A DNA stretch of 64,000 bases, taken from the NCBI RefSeq assembly GCF_024868665.1, contig NC_079899.1, positions 26,368,186-26,432,185 of the forward strand, read 5' to 3'. The position numbers and the translations under genes are program-made. Each line of letters starts with the position of its first letter. Position 1 is the first letter of the stretch. Below, piece by piece: positions 39,001 to 48,595 of this stretch. The notes beneath the pieces are model-generated. The model was not told the DNA's origin. It did not search any database and worked only from the letters and a program-made list of their open reading frames with translations. Source of the stretch: Triplophysa rosa. Taxonomy: Eukaryota > Chordata > Actinopteri > Cypriniformes > Nemacheilidae.

Positions 39001-41009
39001 TTTTTACAGTGTTGGCTTTTGATCAGCTGGTTATAATGAGCTCTTAGTTGTGTTTCATTTAAGAAGTCTCAACTTATTCTCAGATGTTTCTCCTAAAATT
39101 GTTTTGAAGAAATAAAAACAGAATCGAATGAGATGGAGGTGTAAATGAATGTAGATTGTAGAGGTGAAATCATCTGGATTTGAGTCAATGTGATGAGACA
39201 TGTTGATATCGAGATCTTCAGTCATATTGACTTCTGATGGCAGACGAGACGAATCTGAGCTCAGTTTGACACATTGTTGACGTCTCTTCTCAAACTCTCA
39301 TGACACACACACTTTTTCTCCTCATTAGAAATATCTGAGACGCACATGAGAAGTTTCCTTCCACACATTCTCTTGTTTTCTAATAAATTCCGCTGGCTCT
39401 GATATGTTGACATGACATCTAGTGTACCTGTATATCCAGTATAGGGGTCTCACCTGACACATTTAGTGATCTTTTGTGTCTCTTGTTTGTCTTCTCCTTT
39501 AAAAGCCGTAACGTCATGTGAAAGATCTCTGCGGCTTTAGAGATATCTTGAGTTTCTGATGCAGCTTGTCTGGAGAACACAAACATCTTCTCAGGGGACG
39601 ACGGAGAACACGATTTGCTATTTAGAAAGAAAAAAACACGGGACCATCAGTGCTGTCTATAGATAGAGATAATAAAAAGGGATAGGAGGAGTGTTTACCT
39701 GTGTGTGCTGTGATTCACTGCATTATTGATCGTATTAAAACTCTCTTGGAATGAAGATGTGATCAAACTCTCAGACATCATCAGTTTTCCTGAGAACATC
39801 AAAAACAAGCACAGACAATACAGACAAACTCAATGGAATGGATGCTGTTAATATTAATGAATGAATCATATTGCTGTTGCCAACATAAAAAACACCTGAA
39901 GACTTCTCTGTTACTATAACGTCCAGAAAAATCCTTTCTTAAATTGTACGTAACTAAACCGTTTTTTTCCCGTAAAACAGACTGCTCATGTCCTTCACTG
40001 ATGTTTCATGTGAAATGTAAAATAATGCAGATTCAGGTTTTACATGAACGTTTAGATCTCCAGGGTGGGCTTATGAATACGGGACATATTTTGGTGCTTT
40101 GGTATTCATTTTAAACACGATGTTGGTGGAAAACGTCCCCATTTCACCTGTGATTATGCCACCCGCACAAATGCATCAAACCCAGAGACGGGGGGGTGGG
40201 GGTTTTGACAGCAAAAACAAACCCCGGGCGGCCAGATCTGAGTCTGCTGCTCAAACTCTGGACACTTTAGAAATAATAATGACATCACCCCCCCGCGCGG
40301 GGTTTCTGACATTACGTAACACATATTACTATACTAACTAACAGCTCTCTAAAGTGAAGAGAGCAGCTGAGCAGAAGAGTCCACCATCATCTGACCTTTA
40401 CTGTTAAGTGTGGAGACCTGTCATTCCTCAAGAACCGTCCCGAGGGTCGCTCATTACAGACATGTCACAGAGCAGATGTGCTGGGAAAAGCCGAGTCTGG
40501 AGATGTTCAAACTAAATGTCAGCAGGTACAAAATAAGCCGTAATGAATCTGTCACCAGCTGCGTTCAGCTCGATTCCAATACAAACTCTTTATTTGCTCG
40601 GGTTACTTGTTATGAAAAATCGGCAATTAAACACAAATCATTGACATGGTGTGTCTGGTGTGTACAGAACTTCTTCATATCTGTCAGCTATGACATCTGT
40701 CTCATTACACCGTCAGTGTAATAAAGAAGCAGAAGACATCACTTTTCAAAAATGACACCTTTGCTCCTAAAGAGTGCCTACTAGTACCTTAAAGGTACCA
40801 AATGCATAGATATCTGTATATAAATGCAACATTCTAGGACACGAACACCGTCCCAATGACAGATTTTATCACTTTTTTCTCACCGTGAAGATTTCTCTGT
40901 AGTTAAAATGTATTTTTCTTTTTTACGTACGCTCATGAGAGTTTGATGAACGTGTGCTCAGACACAACAGACTGCAGAACATCAGGACGGAGGTCAAACG
41001 CATCGTCAT
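12030..41009 (-). CDS. tpo: thyroid peroxidase gene (11 coding exons; exons 5-8 present twice)
   Basis: Thyroid peroxidase is the heme enzyme that iodinates thyroglobulin and couples iodotyrosines into thyroid hormone at the follicular surface. Eleven exons with GT/AG borders and matching phases (79, 91, 164, 124, 130, 195, 504, 259, 171, 238 and 220 nt) join into 2175 nt, that is 724 residues plus stop, when one copy of exons 5-8 is used. Visible in the product are a signal peptide (about residues 1-22), the distal motif WGQYIDHDI (Asp230, His231), DASTVYG (309-315, calcium site), GDTRVNE (catalytic Arg379, heme-linked Glu382) and FRFGHATI (proximal His477). Human TPO has about 933 residues; the CCP, EGF and membrane segments are missing here because the frame stops in the last exon. 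The same-strand upstream neighbour sntg2 supports TPO rather than another animal peroxidase. The oddity is the tandem copy of exons 5-8, described separately. Confidence 0.95.
12450..12687 (-). CDS. tpo: tpo coding exon 10
   Basis: This 238-nt exon has acceptor GTTCCAG and donor GTGAGC. It encodes [33 protein letters not shown] and [20 protein letters not shown], all strongly conserved in TPO and MPO. Ends in phase 2. Single copy. Confidence 0.95.
12778..12948 (-). CDS. tpo: tpo coding exon 9
   Basis: This 171-nt exon has acceptor GTGTGCAG and donor GTGATG. It reads [14 protein letters not shown], then [20 protein letters not shown] and [10 protein letters not shown]. The L-A-S-x-N-x-Q-R-G-R-D-H-G/A motif is a hallmark of animal heme peroxidases. 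Single copy. Confidence 0.95.
13414..13795. mobile_element. foldback MITE, same family as 11538-11983
   Basis: Ends ttaaagtgacacttcaccc and ggggtgaattgttcctttaa are inverted. The arms share the ctttgttctgatgaacac and cccattgactcccatagt segments. In the tpo intron between exons 8 and 9. Confidence 0.85.
13792..14409. mobile_element. second, different foldback MITE abutting the first
   Basis: Arms 13792-13990 and 14215-14409 are inverted copies (tttaaggagtagttcacttt at one end, its reverse complement at the other), with cattccaggatttttctcca mirrored inside. The duplication breakpoint at 14323 falls in the right arm. Confidence 0.88.
15384..15642 (-). CDS. tpo: tpo coding exon 8, copy A
   Basis: Exact repeat of 26803-27061 with the proximal His motif FRFGHATI. 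This copy lies next to exon 9, and the phase 1 junction with it restores Gly-Gly-Leu-Asp as in other TPOs. Confidence 0.94.
16436..16790. repeat. A-rich dispersed repeat (copy A; also 27855-28209)
   Basis: Homologous to 9905-10248. In the tpo intron between exons 7 and 8. Confidence 0.55.
16999..17356. mobile_element. MITE with ttaaaggggtca ends (copy B at 28418-28775)
   Basis: Terminal inverted repeat ttaaaggggtca / tgacccctttaa, non-coding, in the tpo intron between exons 7 and 8. It contains a CCAAT-like gattggccag/gattggtgg pair, as seen in many fish MITEs. Confidence 0.75.
17825..18328 (-). CDS. tpo: tpo coding exon 7, copy A
   Basis: Repeat of 29244-29747 with the same open frame, calcium-loop and catalytic Arg motifs and both splice sites. 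Intact. Confidence 0.93.
18805..19560. other. intron with probable non-autonomous element (also 30224-30979)
   Basis: The ends accgtaaaaaaag and tttttttacag are roughly inverted, with T/A-rich content between. Weak evidence; no exon seen. Confidence 0.3.
20423..20747. mobile_element. foldback MITE (copy B at 31842-32166)
   Basis: Same family as 11538-11983, with inverted ends attaaaggcatacttcaccc and gggtgaagtgttt. Confidence 0.85.
21606..21665. repeat. CA/CACG microsatellite (copy B at 33025-33084)
   Basis: (CA)n with an internal (CGCA)n segment, same in both copies. Confidence 0.95.
21885..22190. repeat. dispersed repeat, several copies
   Basis: The gagaagagacgtcaacgatg ... ccagatgatttcacctctac block recurs in diverged form at 19680-19935, in inverse orientation at 39100-39400 and partly at 56130-56270. 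The copy-B equivalent is 33304-33609. Non-coding transposon remnant family. Confidence 0.7.
22238..22590. mobile_element. MITE with aagcc...ggctt ends (copy B at 33657-34009)
   Basis: Inverted ends (aagcctgtggcatacttc and gaactatacttcgggctt) and CpG-rich acgcgtacac motifs near both ends. Non-coding. Confidence 0.7.
22724..22918 (-). CDS. tpo: tpo coding exon 6, copy A
   Basis: Exact repeat of 34143-34337, with the same distal-heme motif WGQYIDHDI, acceptor and donor. Intact. Confidence 0.93.
23660..23789 (-). CDS. tpo: tpo coding exon 5, downstream duplicate (copy A)
   Basis: Exact repeat of the exon at 35079-35208, including splice sites. If it were spliced after exon 8 of copy B the phase would be wrong, and a TGA would be read at 23752-23754 after 12 codons. 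It is usable only when copy B is skipped or is not really present. Confidence 0.9.
24425..25159. mobile_element. TIR element ggggcnt...ggcccc with nested insertion (copy B at 35844-36583)
   Basis: Left end ggggcatcatttataaa and right end tttataaatgaggcccc are inverted. A second repeat (about 24512-24898, agtaatgagttactgtaatt ... gtaatgaattacttttt) is nested inside. The only indel between the two large copies, 5 bp, lies at its left edge. Confidence 0.75.
26803..27061 (-). CDS. tpo: tpo coding exon 8, copy B: proximal heme histidine
   Basis: This 259-nt exon has acceptor TTTCTTTCAG and donor GTAAAGC. It encodes [28 protein letters not shown] and FRFGHATI with the proximal heme His, then [15 protein letters not shown]. 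It ends in phase 1, which matches exon 9 but not exon 5 of the downstream duplicate copy. Confidence 0.95.
29244..29747 (-). CDS. tpo: tpo coding exon 7, copy B: catalytic Arg and heme-linking Glu
   Basis: This 504-nt, phase 0-0 exon has acceptor CTTCCTGTAG and donor GTAACA. It reads without a stop from [13 protein letters not shown] through [10 protein letters not shown] (calcium-binding loop) and GDTRVNE (catalytic Arg, heme-linked Glu) to [11 protein letters not shown] and ARK-like [10 protein letters not shown]. It is the largest exon, as in mammalian TPO and MPO. Identical at protein level to 17825-18328. Confidence 0.95.
34143..34337 (-). CDS. tpo: tpo coding exon 6, copy B: distal heme histidine
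   Basis: This 195-nt, phase 0-0 exon has acceptor CTGAAG and donor GTGACC. It holds [14 protein letters not shown]: the Asp-His pair is the heme-ester Asp and the distal catalytic His of the family. It ends [11 protein letters not shown], the conserved cysteine pair region. Identical to 22724-22918. Confidence 0.95.
35079..35208 (-). CDS. tpo: tpo coding exon 5, upstream duplicate (copy B)
   Basis: This 130-nt exon lies between acceptor TTGTTCAG and donor GTAACA. It encodes the [19 protein letters not shown] stretch and the NGFQLPL end that precede the distal heme side; both are highly conserved in animal peroxidases. It follows exon 4 in gene order. An identical copy lies 11,419 bases lower (23660-23789). 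Confidence 0.92.
37149..37283 (+). mobile_element. tRNA-derived SINE
   Basis: The tRNA-like head ggagctcagtggttagcg resembles an A box, followed by a degenerate body and the common tail caagtcactttggatgaaag ... ccaaatgcataaatgtaaat. The duplicated block stops inside its head at 37165; copy A retains only the truncated head at 25741. Confidence 0.8.
37845..37968 (-). CDS. tpo: tpo coding exon 4: start of peroxidase domain
   Basis: This 124-nt exon has acceptor CTCTCAAG and donor GTGTGTC. It reads [18 protein letters not shown] and later [11 protein letters not shown]. The paired cysteines and the Y-R-S/T-I-S/T-G-x-C-N-N-R motif mark the start of the mature animal heme-peroxidase domain. NLS is a possible N-glycosylation site. 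The exon ends in phase 2 and joins exon 5 of either duplicate copy equally well. Confidence 0.93.
38080..38230. repeat. CA/CGCA microsatellite
   Basis: Mixed (CA)n and (CGCA)n. In tpo intron 3. Confidence 0.95.
38245..38500. repeat. dispersed repeat flanked by CA arrays
   Basis: Shares tttttatactgtacaaactg, tatcccctanccctaac and attagcttgtttgcccatga-type blocks with 640-868. Both copies touch CA/TG arrays. Confidence 0.65.
38508..38594. repeat. CA/CGCA microsatellite
   Basis: Second array, after the dispersed repeat. Confidence 0.95.
39454..39617 (-). CDS. tpo: tpo coding exon 3
   Basis: This 164-nt exon has an acceptor ending AAATAG and donor GTGAGACC. It encodes a propeptide segment with the motif [18 protein letters not shown], which resembles the R-A-A-E-I-M helix region of mammalian TPO, followed by a basic stretch (KRHKRS) that could be a proprotein-convertase site. 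That cleavage is inference. It ends in phase 1. Confidence 0.87.
39699..39789 (-). CDS. tpo: tpo coding exon 2
   Basis: This 91-nt exon lies between acceptor CTCAG and donor GTAAAC. Only one frame is open, reading [18 protein letters not shown] and onward, and it matches the phase left by exon 1. It encodes the poorly conserved propeptide region before the peroxidase fold. Phase 2 at its end (AG) completes a Ser codon with exon 3. Confidence 0.85.
40931..41009 (-). CDS. tpo: tpo coding exon 1: start codon and signal peptide
   Basis: The frame opens [18 protein letters not shown], a basic n-region followed by a hydrophobic core, as expected for an ER signal peptide. The next in-frame Met is two codons later and could also be used. 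The donor is GTACGT at 40930, leaving one base (C) that completes an Arg codon with exon 2. The alternative donor four bases downstream breaks the frame into exon 2. A splice acceptor-like tract sits just upstream at 41030-41044, suggesting a separate 5'UTR exon. Confidence 0.85.
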
Positions 41010-41029
41010 GTCACAAACGTTCACTTAAA

Positions 41030-41044
41030 CTGAAAGATAAGGAA
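41030..41044 (-). promoter_or_regulatory. splice acceptor-like tract upstream of tpo start
   Basis: The minus strand reads TTCCTTATCTTTCAG ending 20 bases before the first ATG. This fits a 5'UTR intron, with the ATG in the second transcribed exon as in human TPO. The non-coding first exon and promoter cannot be placed from sequence alone. Confidence 0.4.
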
Positions 41045-43866
41045 CATCTATTTTAGTTTGCAATGTCATGTGACACAAAATTAAGGTTTGACTGCGTTGA
41101 TTTGATTTGTGAATGATTTAAACATCTGTCAGCAGTATGTATTCTGTATTCTATAGCATGCTGTACACACATATGATAAATATACTTAAAATACTTTATT
41201 AGATATTAATTTTGCAAACTAAACTTTACTGGTATCAACTTAAGTTGCATTAAAAGATGTATATGAAGTTGCAAAACGTACATGAAGAGACAGTTTTCAA
41301 AATGTATTGTGACACGTTATAAAAATACTTTTACGGACACATTATTCTATATTCTACAAGCTATAGGCAACATCACATTTCTATGTACAGTACGGTGTGA
41401 AATAAATACTGAGATACACATAGATTTACTTTGCAAATTAGATCAACTGATTAAAATACAAACACAATTACCACTGAATCCCTACATCATAAAGACACTT
41501 GTACCGTATGTATAATGTTCATACCTGTTTTTCTCAGGTCCTGGTGGTCTCCTGCGAGGGTCTCGTCTGTGTTTTCCAGTATTTTCTGTCTCACTGAATG
41601 AAAAGAACTGAAACTGTGCTGGTTCTGCCCGCAGGACACTAGTTTTGTCTCTGAAGCGTGTCAGTTTTAGTGCTCTCAACACAAGATCAGGTCAAGCATC
41701 TGGCAGGGGTTACAACTCGTGATTATCTACACAGAAATACACGAATGTAAGCCCTCCTTGATATTTATATCCATATAGATATGTGGGATTTGGTGACAGA
41801 TAAAGAAAAAGATTTTCAGTTCAGGTTCAAGGTTCAGTTCACATCATACGCAGAAGATGTGGTACTGCATGTCGATTTGCATGACGATTTTGTGGCATTA
41901 TATGAAATATAGAAATTTAACATACATTTTATGCAATCAAACTTCAGAAAAATAAGATCACCAACCAAAAGTATTGATGTTCCAGCGTTGTATAACAGAA
42001 TTTGTTTTTGTTTTAATGAAAATTCGGAGTTTAAGATGATATGTTTTTATTGGGGGGCCGCAAAGCGATGCACTTTGCACACAATGAAACAGTTTGAAAA
42101 CCAGTGCTGTATAAAACACGCAAGAGATATTGACCGTGATTGTGGGATTATTTGGTGTTTTTTACCCTGTTTGAAGTGTGACAGTCATGAGCTTTGTGTG
42201 TCATCACATGAAAAGTCCAAATTTAGCTGAAGTGCTCGCACAGATCTAACACAAAGTAAACAATGACAGCATTTTCCTTTTTCAGATCAACCGTTATAAG
42301 TGACATTTACCTCTGCTGTTCGTTTGGGCGACATCGTGTTATTTTCTGGGAAGGCACCGTCGAGCCTCTCAAACGTGACTCACGAGTCATATTTGAGATG
42401 GTGACCCAGTGTTTTTGGCCATAACTCATATGAATGGCCATTTACATAAAGTCTACATCTGGGCTATGATCCATAATGAAAGTAATTGAATCCATTAACT
42501 TTGATTTAATCACGTTAAGAGTTCATTGACATCAGTTACATCTGATCTGAAGCCTGTGTAGAGCAACAATGATCTAAAAGCTCAAGAGTGACAAGTACCC
42601 TAGAACAATGACATATTATACTCAAGGACAAGATCTTCTAAACATTTCTTGTTCCAGGGCGTTCCGCTTTCAGAAGTTGAACCCCACGAACATTCTGAAC
42701 ACAAGTGTTTGTGCATCACTACACAAAAAAGCCTCAAGATTTTGAGCATCACTGCGTTTTGAAGCATGCCATCGCAATTCACGTTAACGCGTCACAGTTT
42801 TACCTCAAGTGGTGTGAGCTGACATTACTGACAACAACAACACGCACTGTGACTGACTGTAAAGATACATTGTAGGGTAAAGTGTCTAGACTTGGAGTTT
42901 TGTTCTAAATAAAAGCAATAGAAATAGAATTTCACAGGTGAGCACAGACTCAAAAATAAAACGTGTTTTTAAGATGTTTATAGCTTTTGCTATACTGTAG
43001 ATATGTTTGTGCTATATTCTTTACCTTAAACTTCAATTTGTGTATGAAGTCAGTCTGATCACATGAAAAGACTGAAGAAAACAACAGATAACATTTTTCT
43101 AGTACTGTATTTCACACAGATATGCAAATGCATTATATAAGGCTTTCTAAATAACAACACATATTCAGAAACTCTCCACACAAGTGACACTTCTAACCGA
43201 ACACAACAGCGTCTCATGTGATCCGGCATCTCTTCCGAGTGATTCGAGAGCTCTAAAGACGGGACAGTCATTGAGGGAATCTAGAACATTAGTACTGGAG
43301 GCTGTAAATCTTTCTCATTCGGTCTCTGGAGTCGACTTCAGCGTCTCTGCTGACTGCGTGTCTGTCACCCCGCGGACTTCACACTTCTTTAAACGCAACT
43401 ACTTTAGAATTCACTCGAGCAAACGTTTTTCATCCGAGCGCTTCAGTTACGTCTGTTCTTCAAAGTCTTGCGTTGTCGGCCTCTGTGCAGCGTGTGGAGT
43501 ACTGTACGTGACAAAACATCAATCACACAACACCCTGGGTGAACTTAAAAAAGATTTACAGGAACGTTTTTTCAATTACATTTCGCATTATGGTTTGACT
43601 TCAGATCAATGTTCATGGAAACAAGAACAAGAAATCATTCATATACACTCTTAAAAAAGTCGATGCCATAGAAGAACCATTTTAACGTCCGAAAAAACTT
43701 TCTGGGTCACAAAAGGTTCTTTGTAGTGGAAAAGGGTTCTTTTGAGTAACTTCTCTAGGGAACTAAAAATGCTTTATAGCAACATTTATTTATTTCTATT
43801 TTCTTGAGTTCTCTGGATCTAGAACAGAAACATTCAGTCGTTTGTCAGCAGTGAACGAACGCTTCC
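41045..43866. other. intergenic region between sntg2 and tpo
   Basis: About 3.3 kb separates the sntg2 stop from the tpo start. A partial MITE lies at about 43643-43790 (cactcttaaaaaagtcgatg...). Tpo promoter elements must lie here, but I can name none. The 156-codon plus-strand ORF at 43184 looks spurious. Confidence 0.4.
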
Positions 43867-43872
43867 TTTATT
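43867..43872 (-). terminator. candidate polyadenylation signal for sntg2
   Basis: The minus strand has AATAAA about 475 bases past the sntg2 stop codon, a plausible 3'UTR length. Single hexamers occur often by chance. Confidence 0.35.
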
Positions 43873-44347
43873 TGAAAAAGAATCGAAGTAACACCAAACT
43901 AAACAAAAAGAAAAGATCAGGTGCAATTTTATGAAATTGGACAGAAAATGAATTGTCTGATAATTGCAGTTGGCAAGACTTCTCAACTCAACAGCTACAA
44001 TTGAGACAACCATCAATACAATGTACGGCTTGCCATTTAGTTGTGCGCTAACTGAAGTTTTGAGATACAACATAAAACGAGCAATAGAGAAATAGTTTGG
44101 TTGATATTACAGCTGGAAGTTCCTTGAAGTTTCACCCGTTTTGGCCTGTGATTGGTTAACCGTACAGTGCATGCATTAATGCCTGGACATTTGCTTTGCT
44201 ACACAATCGATATGAGTTCCCTTCAACACATCATCAAAAGTCGCTGCATGTCAAAACATTCGTCATTCTGAGATTCATACAAAAATAACAAGAACTAGAT
44301 ATATGCGTTGATATTGTGCCTAAACCAGACGAGACGGTCATGATGTT

Positions 44348-44479
44348 CTAGCTGTTGTTGATGTATTTCTGTGTGATGCTTTGACTGTTGATGAACACCG
44401 GATCCACCGTGGCCACTTTAGCAGCGATGAACGAGTGAATGCAGTGCAGGACGGCCGTCAGGTTAGCAAACTCCAACTC
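44348..44479 (-). CDS. sntg2: sntg2 last coding exon
   Basis: The acceptor is TGGTGACAG and the stop is TAG at 44348-44350. It encodes ELEFANLTAVLHCIHSFIAA, KVATVDPVFINSQS and the tail QKYINNS. The HCIHSFIAAKVA string is characteristic of the syntrophin C-terminus. Confidence 0.93.
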   Translation of the reverse strand, partial: ELEFANLTAVLHCIHSFIAAKVATVDPVFINSQSITQKYINNS

Positions 44480-47400
44480 CTGTCACCAGCACAAAACAAG
44501 AAACATGTTTGTTCGGTCCATTAACGTGAATGAATCAGACACAAACGCTTCTAGGTGCGTAAGCTAGAGTTTTTCAGAAGACAACAAGTGTGTCATGCAT
44601 CTTCTTTCTTCGTTTTCATCCATTTTTGTAAATGTAACGTGCATGGCTTTCAACTCTTTTAGAAATGAGCTTTTATGATATAAATACCTTCATTTCAATC
44701 TGTTTGTTTTCAGAATTCTGGAACAAAAGTTTGACTCGTGTTTTTCCGTCATCCGAGGAACCTTTCAGCTGGGAGAATTTGTATTTCCAAATGGTTCTCT
44801 GTCATTTCCAAACATCAAATACAGTCAAAATACAAGCCAAAACAAAGCAGTCAAACAGAGTAGTTGAAAACAATGAATTAACATAAAAAAGTCAAAATAC
44901 TGAAGAACATATTGAGTTTGTAATGCGATTTAAAGTGACAGTAACTCTTCTTTTAAAAGATCAAGAGAAATTCACGTAGTCATCTTTAAAGGCGAGAGTT
45001 TAGATGCGAATGTGTGCGGATGTCTAACATTCAGTTTCATTAGAATCAAGTGAACCCTGTTAAAACACACAAACGTTCTAATAACAGACCATGAACTTTA
45101 ACACACACGTCTAACCGCAGTGAACATCATCGCCGGATATTCTCACTGAAGAACAATAGAAACCAAATACAGACTTCAGCCTGTCAGCGTGCGTCACTCC
45201 ATTAATAACACACCAGTCATTTCATTTCTCACTTTTATCACCATTCCACAACTTTGAGTTATTTCAAAAGAAACTGGAAGAATTTCCATGAAGAATATTC
45301 TCAGATGGACCTTTAAAACTTACAATGAATAATTCACACAAATGAACAAAATGACAGTAAACGGTTGAAGTCTGTCACTGAAGAGTCAACCGTTCACATC
45401 ACAGATCTGACGTTTCAGTCATTTTATAATATTGTTGGATTGCTTTATTATGCTTCTATCATATGAGCCGCATGTTTTACAGTGCAACCTAGTGAAGAGA
45501 GGAGTGACGTGCGCTCTCTTCGGCTCGTTGAAGACCACTCTTGCCGCTGCATTCTGGATCATCTGAAGAGGTCTGGTTGTGCAAGCTGGAAGTCCAGCCA
45601 GTAGAGCATCGCAATAGTCCGGTCTGGACAGGACAAGAGCCTGGACTAGTAGCATGCTCGGACAGGAAAGGTCTAATTCTCCTAATATTGAATCTACAGG
45701 ACCGAGTGGTGCTGGCGACATGATCTGTGAAGTTCAGCTGATCGTCGATTACCAGTCCCAGGTTTCTGGCCGTTCTGGAAGGAGTAATGGTTGATGGAAA
45801 GGTCGTGCTGGGTCTTCGGGTCGGCCGGGATCACGAGAAGTTCAGTTTTAGAGTTAGACAAACCCACTAACAGCACAACACTTCTCAAATCAAATGTTTA
45901 CGGACGTAATATTCTGTGCTGTTGTTTCACATTAAAAAAATAAAGTCACCTTCAGCAGCAGCGGCATCGCTAGGCCCTTTTTAGGTGGGCTTTAGCCACC
46001 CTAAATTTCTAGCTTAGCTCCCCTAAAAAAACTGTGATTAATTATGTAATTTGTCCACTTAAAAACTCTTATTATGAAAAAGGCCACAGCTGTTTTTGCA
46101 CATCCAATCAAATCGCAGAAGTAAATGCAGGCCACGCCCACTAATTTTCTCCTTTGAAATTCCTTTTCACTCTGAAAAGTGTCAGAATACGTAAGGAAAG
46201 TCGATCGCAACTTCAGGTTCACGGGGACTTTAATAACTTTATTCTCTTATTTAGACATGTCTACAGAGTAGTCTCTCTCCCCCCATAATACTGAAAACCT
46301 AGAATCGCTCCTGTTCAGCAGAATGATGTGACTGAGGAACTATTGTGTGAGAATGACTCAAACACACTTCTGAAAGAGCATCATCTGAAAATTGTTCATT
46401 CACTTTGAGTTTATGATTGAAGTAAAGAAATAGTACACAGTCAAAAAAAGGAAAAAACGGTATGTTTTAAGGTACAATAGCCGTCACTGGGGTGATACCC
46501 TCAACAGCTTCTTTTTATATCTCTACAGGTACAAAACATGAAATGTACTTCAAATGTACTACCTGTACACAAAAGGTCCTTAGGCGTATAATTATATACC
46601 CAGAAAGGTATTTCATGTTTTGCACCTGTAGAGACACAAAAAAAGATCTTTAAAGGGCGCCACCCCAGTGACGGCTTTTGTACTTGTTTTCTGACAGTGA
46701 ATAGATGTGTAAATCCCGTGGAAGGTCAGTAATAACAAACACAGCGATGTCTGGTGTTCTTACCGCTGAAATGTTGTCGGAGCAGGAAAAACCCGACTGA
46801 AAGTGGATTGTAAAGCACAGAATCCTCCCCTGACTGCTGCACGTGTAACTCTTAGACTGTTGAAGAAACACAACAACAGTTCATTCAGAGCGTCAACGTT
46901 TGTGATTGATTACAGTAAACACCAAACATTCACATTCTCATCACAACCATCTCCATACTTTTCTTTAAAGCAGAAGCAAAAGGAAAGAGAAAAACTAGTC
47001 TAAGCAAGAATCAAGAAACGTTTTAATATCTTTTGAAGCAAAACTGACAGGCAACATTCTGTAAATTAAATCTAGAAGTTCACGCCTGAACATTATCAAC
47101 AGTGATGCTTGTCTTAGCAAATAACAATTATTTCTTGTTATCATTTCTCCAACCAAAATCATATCACATCTTTATAAATGCTGGTAATACATTAATATAC
47201 AGCAGTGAAGCATGACACAGCACAGTTCAATATTCATCCGCGCATTTAGTTATTTATTAGGGCGTTCAGGTCAAAAAGCTTTTAGTTCATGGACATCAGC
47301 AGCACCCGGAGAGTCTCTTTCTCCTTCAGAGCCCGAGCGTTTCAAACGCTAGAATCACAAGACATCAGCATCCACAGCACACTGGCCCTTAGATCACATC

Positions 47401-48533
47401 ATCTACTGTACACTTGCTGAAGAGCAGCACTCAAACATCTGAACAGATGCCATGAAGCGGACGGGATGAGTCGTGGGATTACAGCTGCTATCTCCGTTTC
47501 CGCTTCCATTTCAAAACTCAATTTACAAACCCCATCAAGCCCGGCCAATACATGAAAAACAGTGTTGTGTTCTACTAGTCGTATTTAGTATAATCTACTA
47601 TCTACTCTGTCCCATATGTGTTTTCAGCTCAGGTCCTCCACAGAGGAGGCATTAGTACATAAATATGCATGAAATACACTGCACACAGGGCTCAAACAAC
47701 TGTAAAAAATCTTTTCAAATATATTCTTTTTTTATCAGTATATTGAGCCCTATTCTTACAGATTTTTAAAGTGTGATAAAGATATTATCAAGTTTTACAG
47801 TCAGCAGTTTTTGAAATAAATTAGGCCTGAGAAAGAATTTTTATTTAGGACGCCCAACAGTAACATTTCTGTTCCACATCATCATCATCTAACACATTTA
47901 CTCACAGACGAGACAACTGATGTTTGTCAAAACTTACATTCACCTTCACTGAGTCTCTATTATCTTCACACTCTTAAAAATGAAGGTGCTTCACGATGCC
48001 ATGGAAGAACCTTTTTGTCTAAATGGTTCCATAAAGAACCTTTAACATCTGAAGAGCCTTTCTGTTTCACAAAAGCTTGAGAAAGAGATGCTTTTTAAAG
48101 AACCTTTGATTGAAAACTGGTTCTTCTCTATGGCATCGCTGTTGTAGCACCTTGGTTTTGAAGACGTGCGCGTTCATTAAAAGTGTAAGAGCTTGAATTT
48201 AGGGCTGCACACAAGCTCAGAATGTAAACAGAGTAACGTCCCTCAGTGCTTGACGGATGAATCTTCATGTCATGTGTGATTACTGGATAAGGACTTGAAA
48301 CTCATTTTACACAGATTACATTTAGAAAGCTGATGAAGTAGTTTAGGGCTGAGCTCTAAAAATTGATGTTCACTTTAAAAACCTCTGTGACTTTTTAATA
48401 GCTTTTAAAGATTTGATGAACTTCCCCTGCACGCACAGTTTGAACGTTCTCTGAGCTTTGTGTGTTTCTCAACTCAACTTTACAATGGTTCATAACCCTC
48501 CAAAAGTCTCCTAACCCCCCCACACATGGATGG

Positions 48534-48595
<62 letters not shown>

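Noticed and set aside
40927..40930. Alternative donor GTAAAA four bases after the chosen tpo exon 1 donor
   Set aside because: It would give 83 nt and the wrong phase for exon 2, which has only one open frame.
43184..43654. 156-codon plus-strand ORF between sntg2 and tpo
   Set aside because: No recognisable domain, high Ser/Thr content and no splice context; likely chance.
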